Shown here: positions 44,432 to 52,705 of the stretch, piece after piece | Layout: the number at the start of each line of letters is the position of its first letter | Position numbering within the stretch: the first letter of the stretch is position 1 | Source: Clostridium cylindrosporum DSM 605 | Lineage (GTDB): Bacteria; Bacillota; Clostridia; Clostridiales; Caloramatoraceae | Assembly: GCF_001047375.1 (NCBI RefSeq) | Contig: NZ_LFVU01000028.1 | Span: forward strand, 186,001 to 250,000 | DNA length: 64,000 nt | Direction: 5' to 3' | Notes under the pieces: model-generated | Seen by the model: only the letters and a program-made list of their open reading frames with translations | Told to the model about the DNA's origin: nothing | The model's database searches: none | Position numbers and translations under genes: made by a program

Positions 44432-45912
44432 TGAAATCAATAAAGATAAAACTTGTTGTAGCAATCACCCTTATATTAAGTATTTTTTTCATGGGTATAA
44501 CTGTTTATTCTATACTTTTTAAACCATATTATACAAATGCAAAATTAAAAGAAATGAATCTTGTAACAAATGAATTAATTAAAACTCTACCAACTAATGA
44601 TAGTGATAAAATTTCATCCTATATTTCCGAGGTATCCATTAAATACAACTTTCAAATTGATATAATAGACACTCTTGATAATGAGAACATTACTTCATTA
44701 AATAAAAATGATAAAACAATGGGTCAATTTTGTTATAGTGGAATGAATCACGGTCAAAAAAATAGGTTTAAAATACAAAAAAACCTTGGAACCAAAGATG
44801 ATGCAAAATTATCTATATTAAGGGATATGCCTACAGGAGTTGATTTTTTAGCCTCTTCAAAGTCATTTAGTAAATACTTGATAAATATAAAAACTCCTAT
44901 TTCGGCTATAGATGATAGCCTAAAAAAATCTTTGACCTTACTTTTTGTTATTTTACTTCCAATAGGTGTTCTTGCATTAATTGCTACATATTATTTTTCA
45001 ACGAAGTTTACAAGTCCAATAATGGCAATAACAAGTAAAGCTTTAAATCTTCAAAATCTTAACTATACAAAACCTTTAGACATAAATTCCAAGGATGAGA
45101 TTGGAAACTTATCCTATACAATAAACTGTTTATCAGATAGGATAGAATCATCTTTACTTGAACTTACTGAAAAAAACCAAAGATTAAAAGAGTTAATTTA
45201 TAAAGAAAAGAAAAATGATGAACTAAGGCGTGAATTTGTAAGTAGCGTATCCCATGAACTTAAAACTCCAATAACAGTTATCTCCGGATATGCTCAGGCT
45301 TTAAATAGCAACATAGTTGTTAGTGATGATGATAAGTCTTATTATACAAATGTTATTTGTGATGAAGCTGAAAGGATGGAGGTTATAGTAAATGATCTTT
45401 TAGATCTATATAAACTTCAATCAAACACTTTTAAAATAACCCTTAAGGAAATAGAGCTTTCAACTTTATTAACTACTATAATAAATAAATTAGACTTTAG
45501 ATTTAAGGAAAATAATATAAAATTAAAAACGAATATAAACAATGCTATGGTTTTAGGTGATAAAGTTCGTCTAGAACAAGCTATTGTAAACTTTATAAAT
45601 AACGCCCTTCATCATGTAGACGATAAAAAGATAATAGAAATAAACCTAAAGATCACTGAATCAACTGCTGTAATTTCTGTATATAATAGTGGTCTTCCTA
45701 TACCAGAGGAAAACCTAGATACTATATGGTCAGGATTTGTAAGATTAGATAAGGTTAGAAACTATAAAGATAAACGCGTTGGCCTTGGCCTTGCTATAGT
45801 TGATCAAATAGTAAAACTACACAGTGGTGAAAAGGGTGTTATAAATAAATATTCAAATGATAATCTTTATTCTGGAGTAGAATTTTATATTACTCTCCCT
45901 TTAGTTAAATAA
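44425..45912 (+). CDS. Sensor histidine kinase
   Basis: 495 residues: membrane segment near residues 10-30, extracytoplasmic domain of about 130 residues, second membrane segment (LTLLFVILLPIGVLALIATYYF), HAMP, HisKA (VSSVSHELKTPITVISGYAQ) and HATPase_c (NFINNALHHVD, VGLGLAIVDQIVKLH). The ATG overlaps the end of the response regulator gene; an alternative ATG is two codons later. Signal unknown. Confidence 0.92.
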   Translation: MLMKSIKIKLVVAITLILSIFFMGITVYSILFKPYYTNAKLKEMNLVTNELIKTLPTNDSDKISSYISEVSIKYNFQIDIIDTLDNENITSLNKNDKTMGQFCYSGMNHGQKNRFKIQKNLGTKDDAKLSILRDMPTGVDFLASSKSFSKYLINIKTPISAIDDSLKKSLTLLFVILLPIGVLALIATYYFSTKFTSPIMAITSKALNLQNLNYTKPLDINSKDEIGNLSYTINCLSDRIESSLLELTEKNQRLKELIYKEKKNDELRREFVSSVSHELKTPITVISGYAQALNSNIVVSDDDKSYYTNVICDEAERMEVIVNDLLDLYKLQSNTFKITLKEIELSTLLTTIINKLDFRFKENNIKLKTNINNAMVLGDKVRLEQAIVNFINNALHHVDDKKIIEINLKITESTAVISVYNSGLPIPEENLDTIWSGFVRLDKVRNYKDKRVGLGLAIVDQIVKLHSGEKGVINKYSNDNLYSGVEFYITLPLVK

Positions 45913-46018
45913 ATCTTCTACTAAATGTTATAAATAAATTATTAACTTGTAACATTACTGTGACATTTAGAGGTTAGTATAAATATATAGCTTAATAACA
46001 TTTTAGGAGGAGATATAA

Positions 46019-46390
46019 ATGAAAAAACTAATCTTATCATTAGGAGCAGTAGGAATTTTAAGTCTTGGAATATTTAATATGGGAGGATTCCAAAGTGCAT
46101 CTGCAAGCGTAGCGGATAATGCACCTAAGACAGCAAGCTATGGTAACTGTGGTGGAGTTAAGTCTTATATTGACCAAGGACTTTCATTTGAAGAAGCAAA
46201 AAAGAAAATGCTTGATGTAAAATTTGCAAACATTGATAAATCTGTAAAAGAAGGAACTATGACAAAGCAGCAAGGGGATTACCTTAAGGCTAAAATTAAG
46301 GAAAGATCAAGTACTTGTACTACTCCAGGCCAAAACAAAGGTAAAGGAATGGGCCTTGGACAAGGCATGGGACTTTGTCAAAACAATTAA
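46019..46390 (+). CDS. Small secreted protein, DUF2680-like
   Basis: 123 residues with a signal peptide (KKLILSLGAVGILSLGIFNMGG...SASA). The mature part has helices (YIDQGLSFEEAKKKMLDVKFANIDKSVKEGTMTKQQGDYLKAKIKE) typical of DUF2680/YckD-like exported proteins, and a tail rich in Gly and Met with single Cys residues (GKGMGLGQGMGLC). It could bind metal. It follows the two-component system by 107 bases with its own GGAGGAG site. Confidence 0.75.
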   Translation: MKKLILSLGAVGILSLGIFNMGGFQSASASVADNAPKTASYGNCGGVKSYIDQGLSFEEAKKKMLDVKFANIDKSVKEGTMTKQQGDYLKAKIKERSSTCTTPGQNKGKGMGLGQGMGLCQNN

Positions 46391-46400
46391 TACTTTATAT

Positions 46401-46439
46401 AAAGAAAAACCACTAATATTATCTTAGTGGTTTTTCTTT
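46401..46439. terminator. Bidirectional intrinsic terminator
   Basis: AAAGAAAAACCACTAA pairing with TTAGTGGTTTTTCTTT between the convergent DUF2680 and azoreductase genes. Confidence 0.85.
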
Positions 46440-46452
46440 GTTATCTATTAAC

Positions 46453-47055
46453 TTAGAAGTTTTCCGCTAGTTTCTTTCCGCTAACTATTGCATCTTCCAT
46501 AGCTTTAGCTACATCTACCTTACTTGAATCTAGTCCTTCTGCAATTATAGTTTCTACATTGTATACTCCAAGGAAACCTAATAGAGCTTTCATATATCTT
46601 TCACCCATTTCGAAACTTTCTGCAGGACCACTTGAAAATACAGATCCTCTAGTGGCTACATATACTGCTTTTTTTCCTGTACATAATCCAACAGGCCCTT
46701 CTGATGTGTATTTAAATGTTATTCCTGAAACTGTTACATAATCCATGTATGCCTTTAAAATTGCTGGAAAACTTAAATTCCACATCGGTGCTGAAAAAAC
46801 AAACTTATCTGCTGACTTAAATTGATAGGCATATCTTAGTACCTTATTCTCAGTATTTTCATTATCCTTTTCAGAGAATAATGTATTTAAATCCTCCATA
46901 TTTAGAAAATCTATATCTTCATTATATAGATCTAAAGTTATAACCTCATCATTAGGGTTTAACTTCTTATACTCTTCAATAAATTTATCTGAAATTTCTA
47001 CTGTTCTAGAACCCTCTGGATTTGGATTTGCTTTAATATATAATACTTTGCTCAT
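46453..47055 (-). CDS. azoR: FMN-dependent NADH-azoreductase / NAD(P)H dehydrogenase (quinone)
   Basis: 200 residues of the flavodoxin-like AzoR family: YIKANPNPEGSRTVEISDKFI (FMN phosphate loop), FSAPMWNLSFPAILKAYMDYV, and ATRGSVFSSGP. It reduces azo dyes and quinones by two-electron transfer. It is divergent from an HxlR-type regulator, which probably controls it in response to electrophiles. AGGAGG precedes the ATG. Confidence 0.9.
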   Translation of the reverse strand: MSKVLYIKANPNPEGSRTVEISDKFIEEYKKLNPNDEVITLDLYNEDIDFLNMEDLNTLFSEKDNENTENKVLRYAYQFKSADKFVFSAPMWNLSFPAILKAYMDYVTVSGITFKYTSEGPVGLCTGKKAVYVATRGSVFSSGPAESFEMGERYMKALLGFLGVYNVETIIAEGLDSSKVDVAKAMEDAIVSGKKLAENF

Positions 47056-47124
47056 AATTTTGCCTCCTTTTATTTACATTTACCTTCTGATATAATTATA
47101 TCGACATGAAATATTTTTTAATAG

Positions 47125-47152
47125 TAGGTACTTTAATGTGGTATAGTACCTA
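47125..47152. promoter_or_regulatory. Inverted repeat in the azoR/HxlR divergent promoter
   Basis: TAGGTACT (47125-47132) and AGTACCTA (47145-47152), perfect 8-base arms with a 12-base spacer. The GTAC-containing arms are typical of HxlR-family operators. It lies close to the HxlR gene start, so autoregulation is likely. Confidence 0.65.
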
Positions 47153-47177
47153 AAAAGATACTATGGAGGAATAAAAA

Positions 47178-47549
47178 ATGGATCCTAGCCTATATCATAA
47201 ACAGTGCCATATGGAAGAAAGATGTGAAAAGTATGAAATGTGCCCTATGGTAATCGTTCATAGAATAATTTCAGGTAAATGGAAGATTCTAATATTATGG
47301 TACCTAAGTAATAAAACCCTAAGATTTAGTGATCTTAAAAAGAAGCTACCTGATGTAACACAAAAAATGCTTACTCAACAGCTTAGAAGCCTTGAGGAGG
47401 ATAATCTAATACTTCGAACAGTTTATCCTGTAGTTCCACCTAAGGTAGAATATAACTTAACCGACCTTGGTAAGAAAATCGTTCCTGTTTTAGAAATGAT
47501 GTATAACTTTGGAGTAGATTATTCAAAAGCATATAATGAAAACATGTAA
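47178..47549 (+). CDS. HxlR-family transcriptional regulator
   Basis: 123 residues: C-terminal winged helix with CPMVIVHRIISGKWKILILWYLSNKTLRFSDLKKKLPDVTQKMLTQQLRSLEEDNLI. A cysteine-rich N-terminus (CHMEERCEKYEMC) could sense electrophiles or oxidants, as in YodB/HypR relatives. ATGGAGG site before the start. Likely regulates the divergent azoR. Confidence 0.9.
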   Translation: MDPSLYHKQCHMEERCEKYEMCPMVIVHRIISGKWKILILWYLSNKTLRFSDLKKKLPDVTQKMLTQQLRSLEEDNLILRTVYPVVPPKVEYNLTDLGKKIVPVLEMMYNFGVDYSKAYNENM

Positions 47550-47589
47550 AATAAGAGGTAGACTTCCATTTTAAAGTCTACCTCTTATT
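47550..47589. terminator. Bidirectional intrinsic terminator
   Basis: AATAAGAGGTAGACTT pairing with AAGTCTACCTCTTATT between the HxlR gene and the ECF S component gene. Confidence 0.85.
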
Positions 47590-47598
47590 ATTCTTTTA

Positions 47599-48144
47599 TT
47601 AGGCTATGTTTTCTTCTACTTCATTTTTTACTACTATATTTTTAGTGGCCTTTTGTAATGCTAAGCTTATTGGAATAGCAACAACAGCGCTAACCCCTGC
47701 TTGTATTAGATTACCAATAACTGATCCTATAGCAGATTCAACTGAGAAAATAATTGATTCATATATAAAATACCCACATACCATAAATGCTCCTGCAATA
47801 ATACAGCTTATAGCTACAGATACTACGTTATTAACTTTTTTATTTAACTTTTCATATATAAGTCCGCATAGGAAACCTTCTATTCCCTTAATAATAAATG
47901 TTCCTGGAGCAAATATTGCATATCCAGTTAAAATATCTGCTAAACATGATCCAACTCCACCTGCTACAGCACCTTTTCTTTTCCCAAGTGCTATTGCAAC
48001 TGAAAATATCATTATATCTCCGAAATTAATAAATCCTCCAGTAGATGGAACAGGAATTTGTATTACCATCGTACATACTGTAACTAATGCTACTGCAAGT
48101 GCAGTAAATACTAGTGACTTTACTGATATTTTTTTATTTTCCAC
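47599..48144 (-). CDS. ECF transporter S component (vitamin uptake)
   Basis: 181 residues with about six membrane segments. ALAVALVTVCTMVIQIPVPSTGGFINFGDIMIFSVAIALGKRKGAVAGGVGSCLADILTGY has the S-component pattern, with a family feel close to pantothenate or similar vitamin S units. It works with a shared EcfAA'T module elsewhere. GTG start after GAGGGGGATGAAAA. No riboswitch seen; a palindrome lies in its leader. The substrate is not certain. Confidence 0.82.
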   Translation of the reverse strand: MENKKISVKSLVFTALAVALVTVCTMVIQIPVPSTGGFINFGDIMIFSVAIALGKRKGAVAGGVGSCLADILTGYAIFAPGTFIIKGIEGFLCGLIYEKLNKKVNNVVSVAISCIIAGAFMVCGYFIYESIIFSVESAIGSVIGNLIQAGVSAVVAIPISLALQKATKNIVVKNEVEENIA

Positions 48145-48162
48145 TTTTCATCCCCCTCACTT

Positions 48163-48174
48163 TGTATCGATACA
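48163..48174. promoter_or_regulatory. Perfect palindrome before the ECF S component gene
   Basis: TGTATCGATACA, a 12-base palindrome about 20 bases upstream of the start codon. Possible repressor site; the regulator is unknown. Confidence 0.4.
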
Positions 48175-48315
48175 TTTAAATACAATTAATATTATAAATA
48201 TAATACATTTTTTTCGTGAAATGTCAATAAAGTTTTATAAATAGCGTAATATACTGTATAAATATAAAAAAATAGTGTCTCTTAAATTAATAAAAAACAC
48301 TGCTCCTAAAAATTA

Positions 48316-48795
48316 TTAATATCCCATATCCTTTAAAATTCTTGAAAGAGTTCTTAAACGCTCCCCAATAAGTTCATCATCATCACTTAAAGCTTGATTA
48401 AATAGCTGGATATCCTCATTAATTTTATCATTATCTGTGCAAACAGAAACTGTCATCGCATCTCCCTGTAGACCTACTCTATCTATGTTAGGATTTTCGG
48501 TATCATATAAATTTTCATATCTATATGCATCTCTAAAATGAAGCTTGGTTCTGCAAATAAGAATAGCAAGATCTAATACTCTATGAAGTGGTAATTCTTC
48601 AGATTGTCTTGACCACTTTCCACCTGTATGTCTCCAAACCTTTGCTGAGACGTCAACTTTTCCTCTATCATTCCACTGTGCAAGTCCAAGTGAAAGTCCC
48701 TTTGCATCAGAATCATAGGCATATCTACCATCTACATTTTCATAGTTTTCTGAAACTATTACCGGCTTATGTTTTAAACTTGTTGGTATTTTCAT
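48316..48795 (-). CDS. DUF6530-like protein
   Basis: 159 residues, soluble. It contains VDGRYAYDSDAKGLSLGLAQWNDRGKVDVSAKVWRHTGGKWSRQSEELPLHRVLDLAILICR, which I associate with the DUF6530 group of Firmicutes proteins; function unknown. It begins after GGGAGG and is preceded by a marked inverted repeat at 48816-48840. Single gene. Confidence 0.65.
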   Translation of the reverse strand: MKIPTSLKHKPVIVSENYENVDGRYAYDSDAKGLSLGLAQWNDRGKVDVSAKVWRHTGGKWSRQSEELPLHRVLDLAILICRTKLHFRDAYRYENLYDTENPNIDRVGLQGDAMTVSVCTDNDKINEDIQLFNQALSDDDELIGERLRTLSRILKDMGY

Positions 48796-48815
48796 ATTAT
48801 TACCTCCCGATTATA

Positions 48816-48840
48816 TTTAGTAAATTACTAATTTACTAAA
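48816..48840. promoter_or_regulatory. Inverted repeat before the DUF6530-like gene
   Basis: TTTAGTAAAT-TACTA-ATTTACTAAA: perfect ten-base arms around five bases, 20 bases upstream of the start codon. Probably an operator. Confidence 0.5.
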
Positions 48841-49073
48841 CTACTAACTATATTGTATTATAATTAGTAAAAAATATCAATAAAAACCTAGTTAAATTTT
48901 ACACTTACCTAAATTTTTTAATATCATGTTTTCTTAGAAATATTTATAATTAACTACTACTCAAAATCATATAAAGTTTATTCTTGCTTATTTTATTAGT
49001 ATAAATATCCTGTATATGTTATTATTAATTGTCTTAAAATAAATAATAAGTTACTAATGAAAGGTTGTGTAAA

Positions 49074-50183
49074 ATGGACTTTAAGCAATTAGGAATTGAT
49101 GAAGATATAATAACTTTACTAAAAAAACAGGGCATTACTATTCCAACTGAAATACAGATGGAAGCAATTCTGCCTATAAAGGAAGGAAAGGATGTTATAG
49201 GCGAGGCTCAAACTGGAACTGGCAAAACCCTAGCCTTTTTACTTCCTATATTCGAAAATATTTCTACAAGTGTTAACTCCCCACAGGTTTTAATTATATC
49301 CCCTACTAGAGAACTTGCAATTCAAATAACAGATGAAGCAAATAAACTTGCCTCAGTAAAGGGTTTAGGGGTATTAGCAGCCTATGGAGGAAAAGATATA
49401 GGATCTCAACTAAAAAAACTTAAAAAAAATATTCATGTTATTATTGCAACTCCAGGTAGATTACTTGATCACATGAATAGAGAATCAATAGACTTTAGTA
49501 AATTAAAATCCTTTGTAATAGATGAAGCAGACCAGATGTTATTAATGGGCTTTAAAAATGAAGTAGAAAAAATAGCTTTAAAGTTACCAAAAAAGCGTCA
49601 AACTCTTTGCTTTTCAGCAACAATGGACTCTGATGTTAAAAAATTGGCCTGTAGATATACTAATAATCCTCTAGTAATATCCATAAAAAATAATGACATA
49701 ACACTAGAAAATATTAGACAGTTTGTAGTAGAAACCACTGATAGATGGAAACAAGACTCTTTATTTAAAGCTTTAGATGAAGATAATCCATTTATGGCTA
49801 TTATTTTCTGTAGAACAAAAAGACGTGCAGATGTTCTTGAGGAAGCTATGCATAAACGTGGATATAATTATGCTAAAATACATAGTGATATATTACAGTC
49901 AAAAAGAGAAAGAATACTTAAATCCTTTAGAAATGCAGATATACAATATTTAATAGCTACTGATGTAGCATCTAGAGGACTTGACATAACTGGAGTTACC
50001 CACATCTACAATTATGACACTCCTGAAACATCTGATACTTATATCCATAGAATAGGAAGAACAGGAAGAGCCGGGGAAAATGGCTATACCTGCTTATTTG
50101 TTGCTCCAAAGGATATGAGACTATTAAATGAAATTGAATCGAAAATTGGATTTAGTATACCTAGAAGAAATATCACACTATAA
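49074..50183 (+). CDS. DEAD-box RNA helicase
   Basis: About 369 residues, a compact helicase without a long tail. Motifs: Q motif (FKQLGIDEDIITLLKKQGITIPTEIQ), AQTGTGKT (I), PTRELA (Ia), TPGRLLDH (Ib), DEAD in VIDEADQML (II), SAT (III), RGLD (V), HRIGRTGR (VI). It unwinds RNA, probably in ribosome assembly or mRNA turnover, perhaps in the cold. ATG at 49074 is preferred to TTG at 49065. Terminator follows. Confidence 0.92.
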   Translation: MDFKQLGIDEDIITLLKKQGITIPTEIQMEAILPIKEGKDVIGEAQTGTGKTLAFLLPIFENISTSVNSPQVLIISPTRELAIQITDEANKLASVKGLGVLAAYGGKDIGSQLKKLKKNIHVIIATPGRLLDHMNRESIDFSKLKSFVIDEADQMLLMGFKNEVEKIALKLPKKRQTLCFSATMDSDVKKLACRYTNNPLVISIKNNDITLENIRQFVVETTDRWKQDSLFKALDEDNPFMAIIFCRTKRRADVLEEAMHKRGYNYAKIHSDILQSKRERILKSFRNADIQYLIATDVASRGLDITGVTHIYNYDTPETSDTYIHRIGRTGRAGENGYTCLFVAPKDMRLLNEIESKIGFSIPRRNITL

Positions 50184-50184
50184 T

Positions 50185-50230
50185 AAAGCCTCCTATAAGT
50201 GTTAAAATCACAACTTATAGGAGGTTTTTA
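50185..50230 (+). terminator. Intrinsic terminator after the DEAD-box gene
   Basis: AAGCCTCCTATAAG pairing with CTTATAGGAGGTTT and a T-run on the plus strand. Confidence 0.85.
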
Positions 50231-50544
50231 TAATATTAAATTAAATTATATTTAAATTAATATATGAATCGTTAACAGTTTATTCATTATTTATTAATTA
50301 TATTTTAACTTTTTACAAAATTAAAATAATATATTGAATTTTAAGAAAATTCATATATAATTAAATTATAACTTCTTATTAGACTATTTTAAATTTTCTA
50401 ACAAGGCAAAATTTTTAAATATTTTACTCAAAAACTTTTATAAATTATAGTTCTAACTATAATTACCTAAGAATATAATTAAATTGTATAACCAGTTAAA
50501 TATATTTACCCACATAAATATATTTACCTACAAACCACATTATA
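50231..50544. other. AT-rich non-coding region
   Basis: About 310 bases of extremely AT-rich sequence between convergent transcripts. No open frame with a ribosome site, RNA fold or repeat was recognised. Confidence 0.5.
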
Positions 50545-50574
50545 AAAATACCACTGGACCGTCCAGTGGTATTT
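50545..50574 (-). terminator. Intrinsic terminator
   Basis: AAATACCACTGGAC pairing with GTCCAGTGGTATTT, followed by T-rich sequence on the minus strand. It ends the unknown gene at 50629-51120. A second small hairpin (AAGTCCTTATTAAGGACCTT) lies between the gene and this stem. Confidence 0.8.
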
Positions 50575-50628
50575 CTATTTCTAAAACTTATCCTCTAAGG
50601 TCCTTAATAAGGACTTTTAGAATTCTAT

Positions 50629-51120
50629 TTATATTCCTAATTCTATAATAGTATTAAAATTAATGCTATTATTATGAACTGCTACACTTGTCTTTCTTTT
50701 CCCATCAGATAAAATTATATTATCTTCTGAATCTACAGCATCTATATTTGCTTCTTTTAAAAAAGCTTTTAGTTGATTATCAAATATAATTCCATGTTCA
50801 TCTTTGTTAAGCCCATCATCTGACATTTTCATTACTTTATCTATATTATAAAGCAATAAATTTATATCCATATTTTGCTCCTTAGATAAAAGAAAAGCTT
50901 TAAGTGACACCAATTTCTCTATTTTAATCACAGTATCGCTATTATTAATCTCTTCAATTATATTAACTAATATAGAATCTAATTCTACTCCTTTATAAGT
51001 AGTAACCCCTTCTTCTACTTTAATTATTTCATTTTCCCTATTAACACTATAAATATTCTTTAGCTCTTCAATAGCACTTTTTCTTCCATCAAATTTCAAA
51101 GTTCTAACTACTTTACCCAT
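50629..51120 (-). CDS. Unknown soluble protein
   Basis: 163 residues, no membrane segment or signal peptide; I do not recognise the family. It has charged helices (VRTLKFDGRKSAIEELKNIYS, SILVNIIEEINNSDTVIKIEKLVSLKAFLLSKEQN) and a beta-rich end (IILSDGKRKTSVAVHNNSINFNTIIELG). AGGAGG precedes the ATG. Monocistronic. Confidence 0.65.
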   Translation of the reverse strand: MGKVVRTLKFDGRKSAIEELKNIYSVNRENEIIKVEEGVTTYKGVELDSILVNIIEEINNSDTVIKIEKLVSLKAFLLSKEQNMDINLLLYNIDKVMKMSDDGLNKDEHGIIFDNQLKAFLKEANIDAVDSEDNIILSDGKRKTSVAVHNNSINFNTIIELGI

Positions 51121-51849
51121 AATATGCCTCCTATAATAATCAGTTAAACATATTATACTCTTTTTTTCTTATAATCCAAAATTATAATACTAACTTATAG
51201 CTAAATGTTAATTAAAAATTAAATTCATAACTTTTCATAAAAATCAAGTATATTTTGCAACATTCCGTATACTTGTACAAATTACCATTAAACTCTTCAT
51301 CCCTTTAAAATCAAGATGTCCAAGATCATTAATATTTTTTGGTACTTTTTTACTCTTTATATTTATTTACTTATAATGCTATACTCTAGTCAAGTAATCA
51401 AGAGCTCTCGGTTATTAAAATCATTAAAAGTAAAAATAGTTCTGCTAATTTAATATGAAATATGAACTCTAAATACTAATGGATAACTATATTGATAATT
51501 ATTATGATAAATTATTAATCCAGAAAATGTAGTGTTGTAATCTATAGATAAAATTCTACACTATAACTTACTTAGGAACATTTTTATAATAGAGTTCCAC
51601 CTTTCACTATGCATATAGTCAAGCTTGATAATGAGAATGGGGATCTCAAATCATTTAATCTAAAGTTTCTAACAAAATAGCAACCTAGGATTCAGCTTCG
51701 ACTTTAATGTCCAAGCTATGATTATATGTCTTATGATTACATGTTTTATCATTACTATAGTATTTAAGTATAGTTTACATTATTTATCTTAGAGTAAATT
51801 AGTATTCATGTAGCTTTTCAGAACTAGAAAATTCTAAGGAGGCTTACTA
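51121..51849. other. Long non-coding region upstream of the CAP-domain gene
   Basis: About 730 bases without a credible open frame. It contains tandem 15-base direct repeats ATGATTATATGTCTT and ATGATTACATGTTTT (51718-51747), a GGAAC/GTTCC hairpin near 51576-51597 and a TGAGA/TCTCA hairpin near 51631-51648. No known riboswitch core could be matched. It may hold a long regulated leader or a small RNA. Confidence 0.45.
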
Positions 51850-52587
51850 ATGAAAAATTCGATTAAAAAAATATCTGCAATGCTTATTGTAGGAACTACA
51901 CTTCTTGGTGCTGCAAGTACTGCACATGCTCAAACAATAAATTCAAATAACATAAAGACTACATTATCAAGTTACAATTGTAATCTTGCTAAAAACCCAA
52001 ACTTTAAGAAGAACATAATTTTCAATTTTATAAATAAAACAGGTGCTAACACAACTGTTAAAATTCCTAATTTTAATGTTCAAAAGCCTGTTGAAACTCC
52101 AGCGCAAAAACCTGCTGAGACTCCAGCACAAAAACCTGCTGAGACTCCAGCACAAAAACCTGCTGAAACTCCAGCACAAAAACCTGCTGAAACTCCAGCA
52201 AGCAGTGTATCAGCTTTAGAAGCTGAAGTTGGAAGATTAGTTAACGTAGAAAGACAAAAAGCTGGTCTTAAGCCACTAACATTAGATACTACTCTTTCAA
52301 ATGGTGCTCGTGCAAAATCTCAAGATATGGCAGATAAAAACTATTTTGATCACAACTCTCCAACTTATGGTAGTCCATTTGATATGATGAAAAAGTTTGG
52401 AATAAGCTACTCATCTGCAGGAGAAAATATTGCAATGGGACAACCTACAGCTCAAGAAGTTATGACTGATTGGATGAACTCACCAGGACATAGAGCTAAC
52501 ATACTTTCAGCTAAATTTGGAAAAATAGGTGTTGGATATGTTATTAAGAACGGTACTCCATACTGGACTCAATGGTTTACTAACTAA
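51850..52587 (+). CDS. Secreted CAP-domain (SCP/PR-1, YkwD-like) protein
   Basis: 245 residues: signal peptide (MKNSIKKISAMLIVGTTLLGAAS..AHA), a short lead, a Pro/Glu-rich repeat linker of five QKPAETPA units (residues about 78-117), and a C-terminal CAP domain (VGRLVNVERQKAGLKPLTLD, HNSPTYGSPFDMMKKFG, AGENIAMG, WMNSPGHRANIL, VGYV.NGTPYWTQWF). CAP proteins are extracellular; bacterial functions are mostly unclear. AAGGAGG precedes the ATG. Confidence 0.9.
   Translation: MKNSIKKISAMLIVGTTLLGAASTAHAQTINSNNIKTTLSSYNCNLAKNPNFKKNIIFNFINKTGANTTVKIPNFNVQKPVETPAQKPAETPAQKPAETPAQKPAETPAQKPAETPASSVSALEAEVGRLVNVERQKAGLKPLTLDTTLSNGARAKSQDMADKNYFDHNSPTYGSPFDMMKKFGISYSSAGENIAMGQPTAQEVMTDWMNSPGHRANILSAKFGKIGVGYVIKNGTPYWTQWFTN
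52081..52200 (+). repeat. Five tandem 24-base coding repeats
   Basis: Five in-frame copies of a 24-base unit encoding QKP(A/V)ETPA, nearly identical at the DNA level (CAAAAACCTGCTGA...ACTCCAGCA). It forms the wall-spanning linker of the CAP protein and is likely to vary in copy number by slippage. Confidence 0.9.
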
Positions 52588-52629
52588 TAGTTTTCAAATA
52601 AAAAACTTATATTTTAATTAATTCAAATA

Positions 52630-52701
52630 AAAATAGTCTGTGAAATCCTATGAAAATAGATATTAACTATATCTTCTTTCATAGGAAACACAGACTATTT
52701 T
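52630..52701. terminator. Large bidirectional terminator
   Basis: AAAATAGTCTGTG pairing with CACAGACTATTTT, continued by TCCTATGAAA/TTTCATAGGA, between the CAP gene and hcp2. Confidence 0.8.
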
Positions 52702-52705
52702 ATGT

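Noticed and set aside
51640-51720. Cyclic-di-GMP-like riboswitch upstream of the CAP gene
   Set aside because: GCAACCTAGG caught the eye but the rest of the GEMM core is absent and no matching helices were found.
52081-52200. CRISPR-like repeats
   Set aside because: The repeats are in-frame, contiguous without spacers, and encode a Pro-rich linker.
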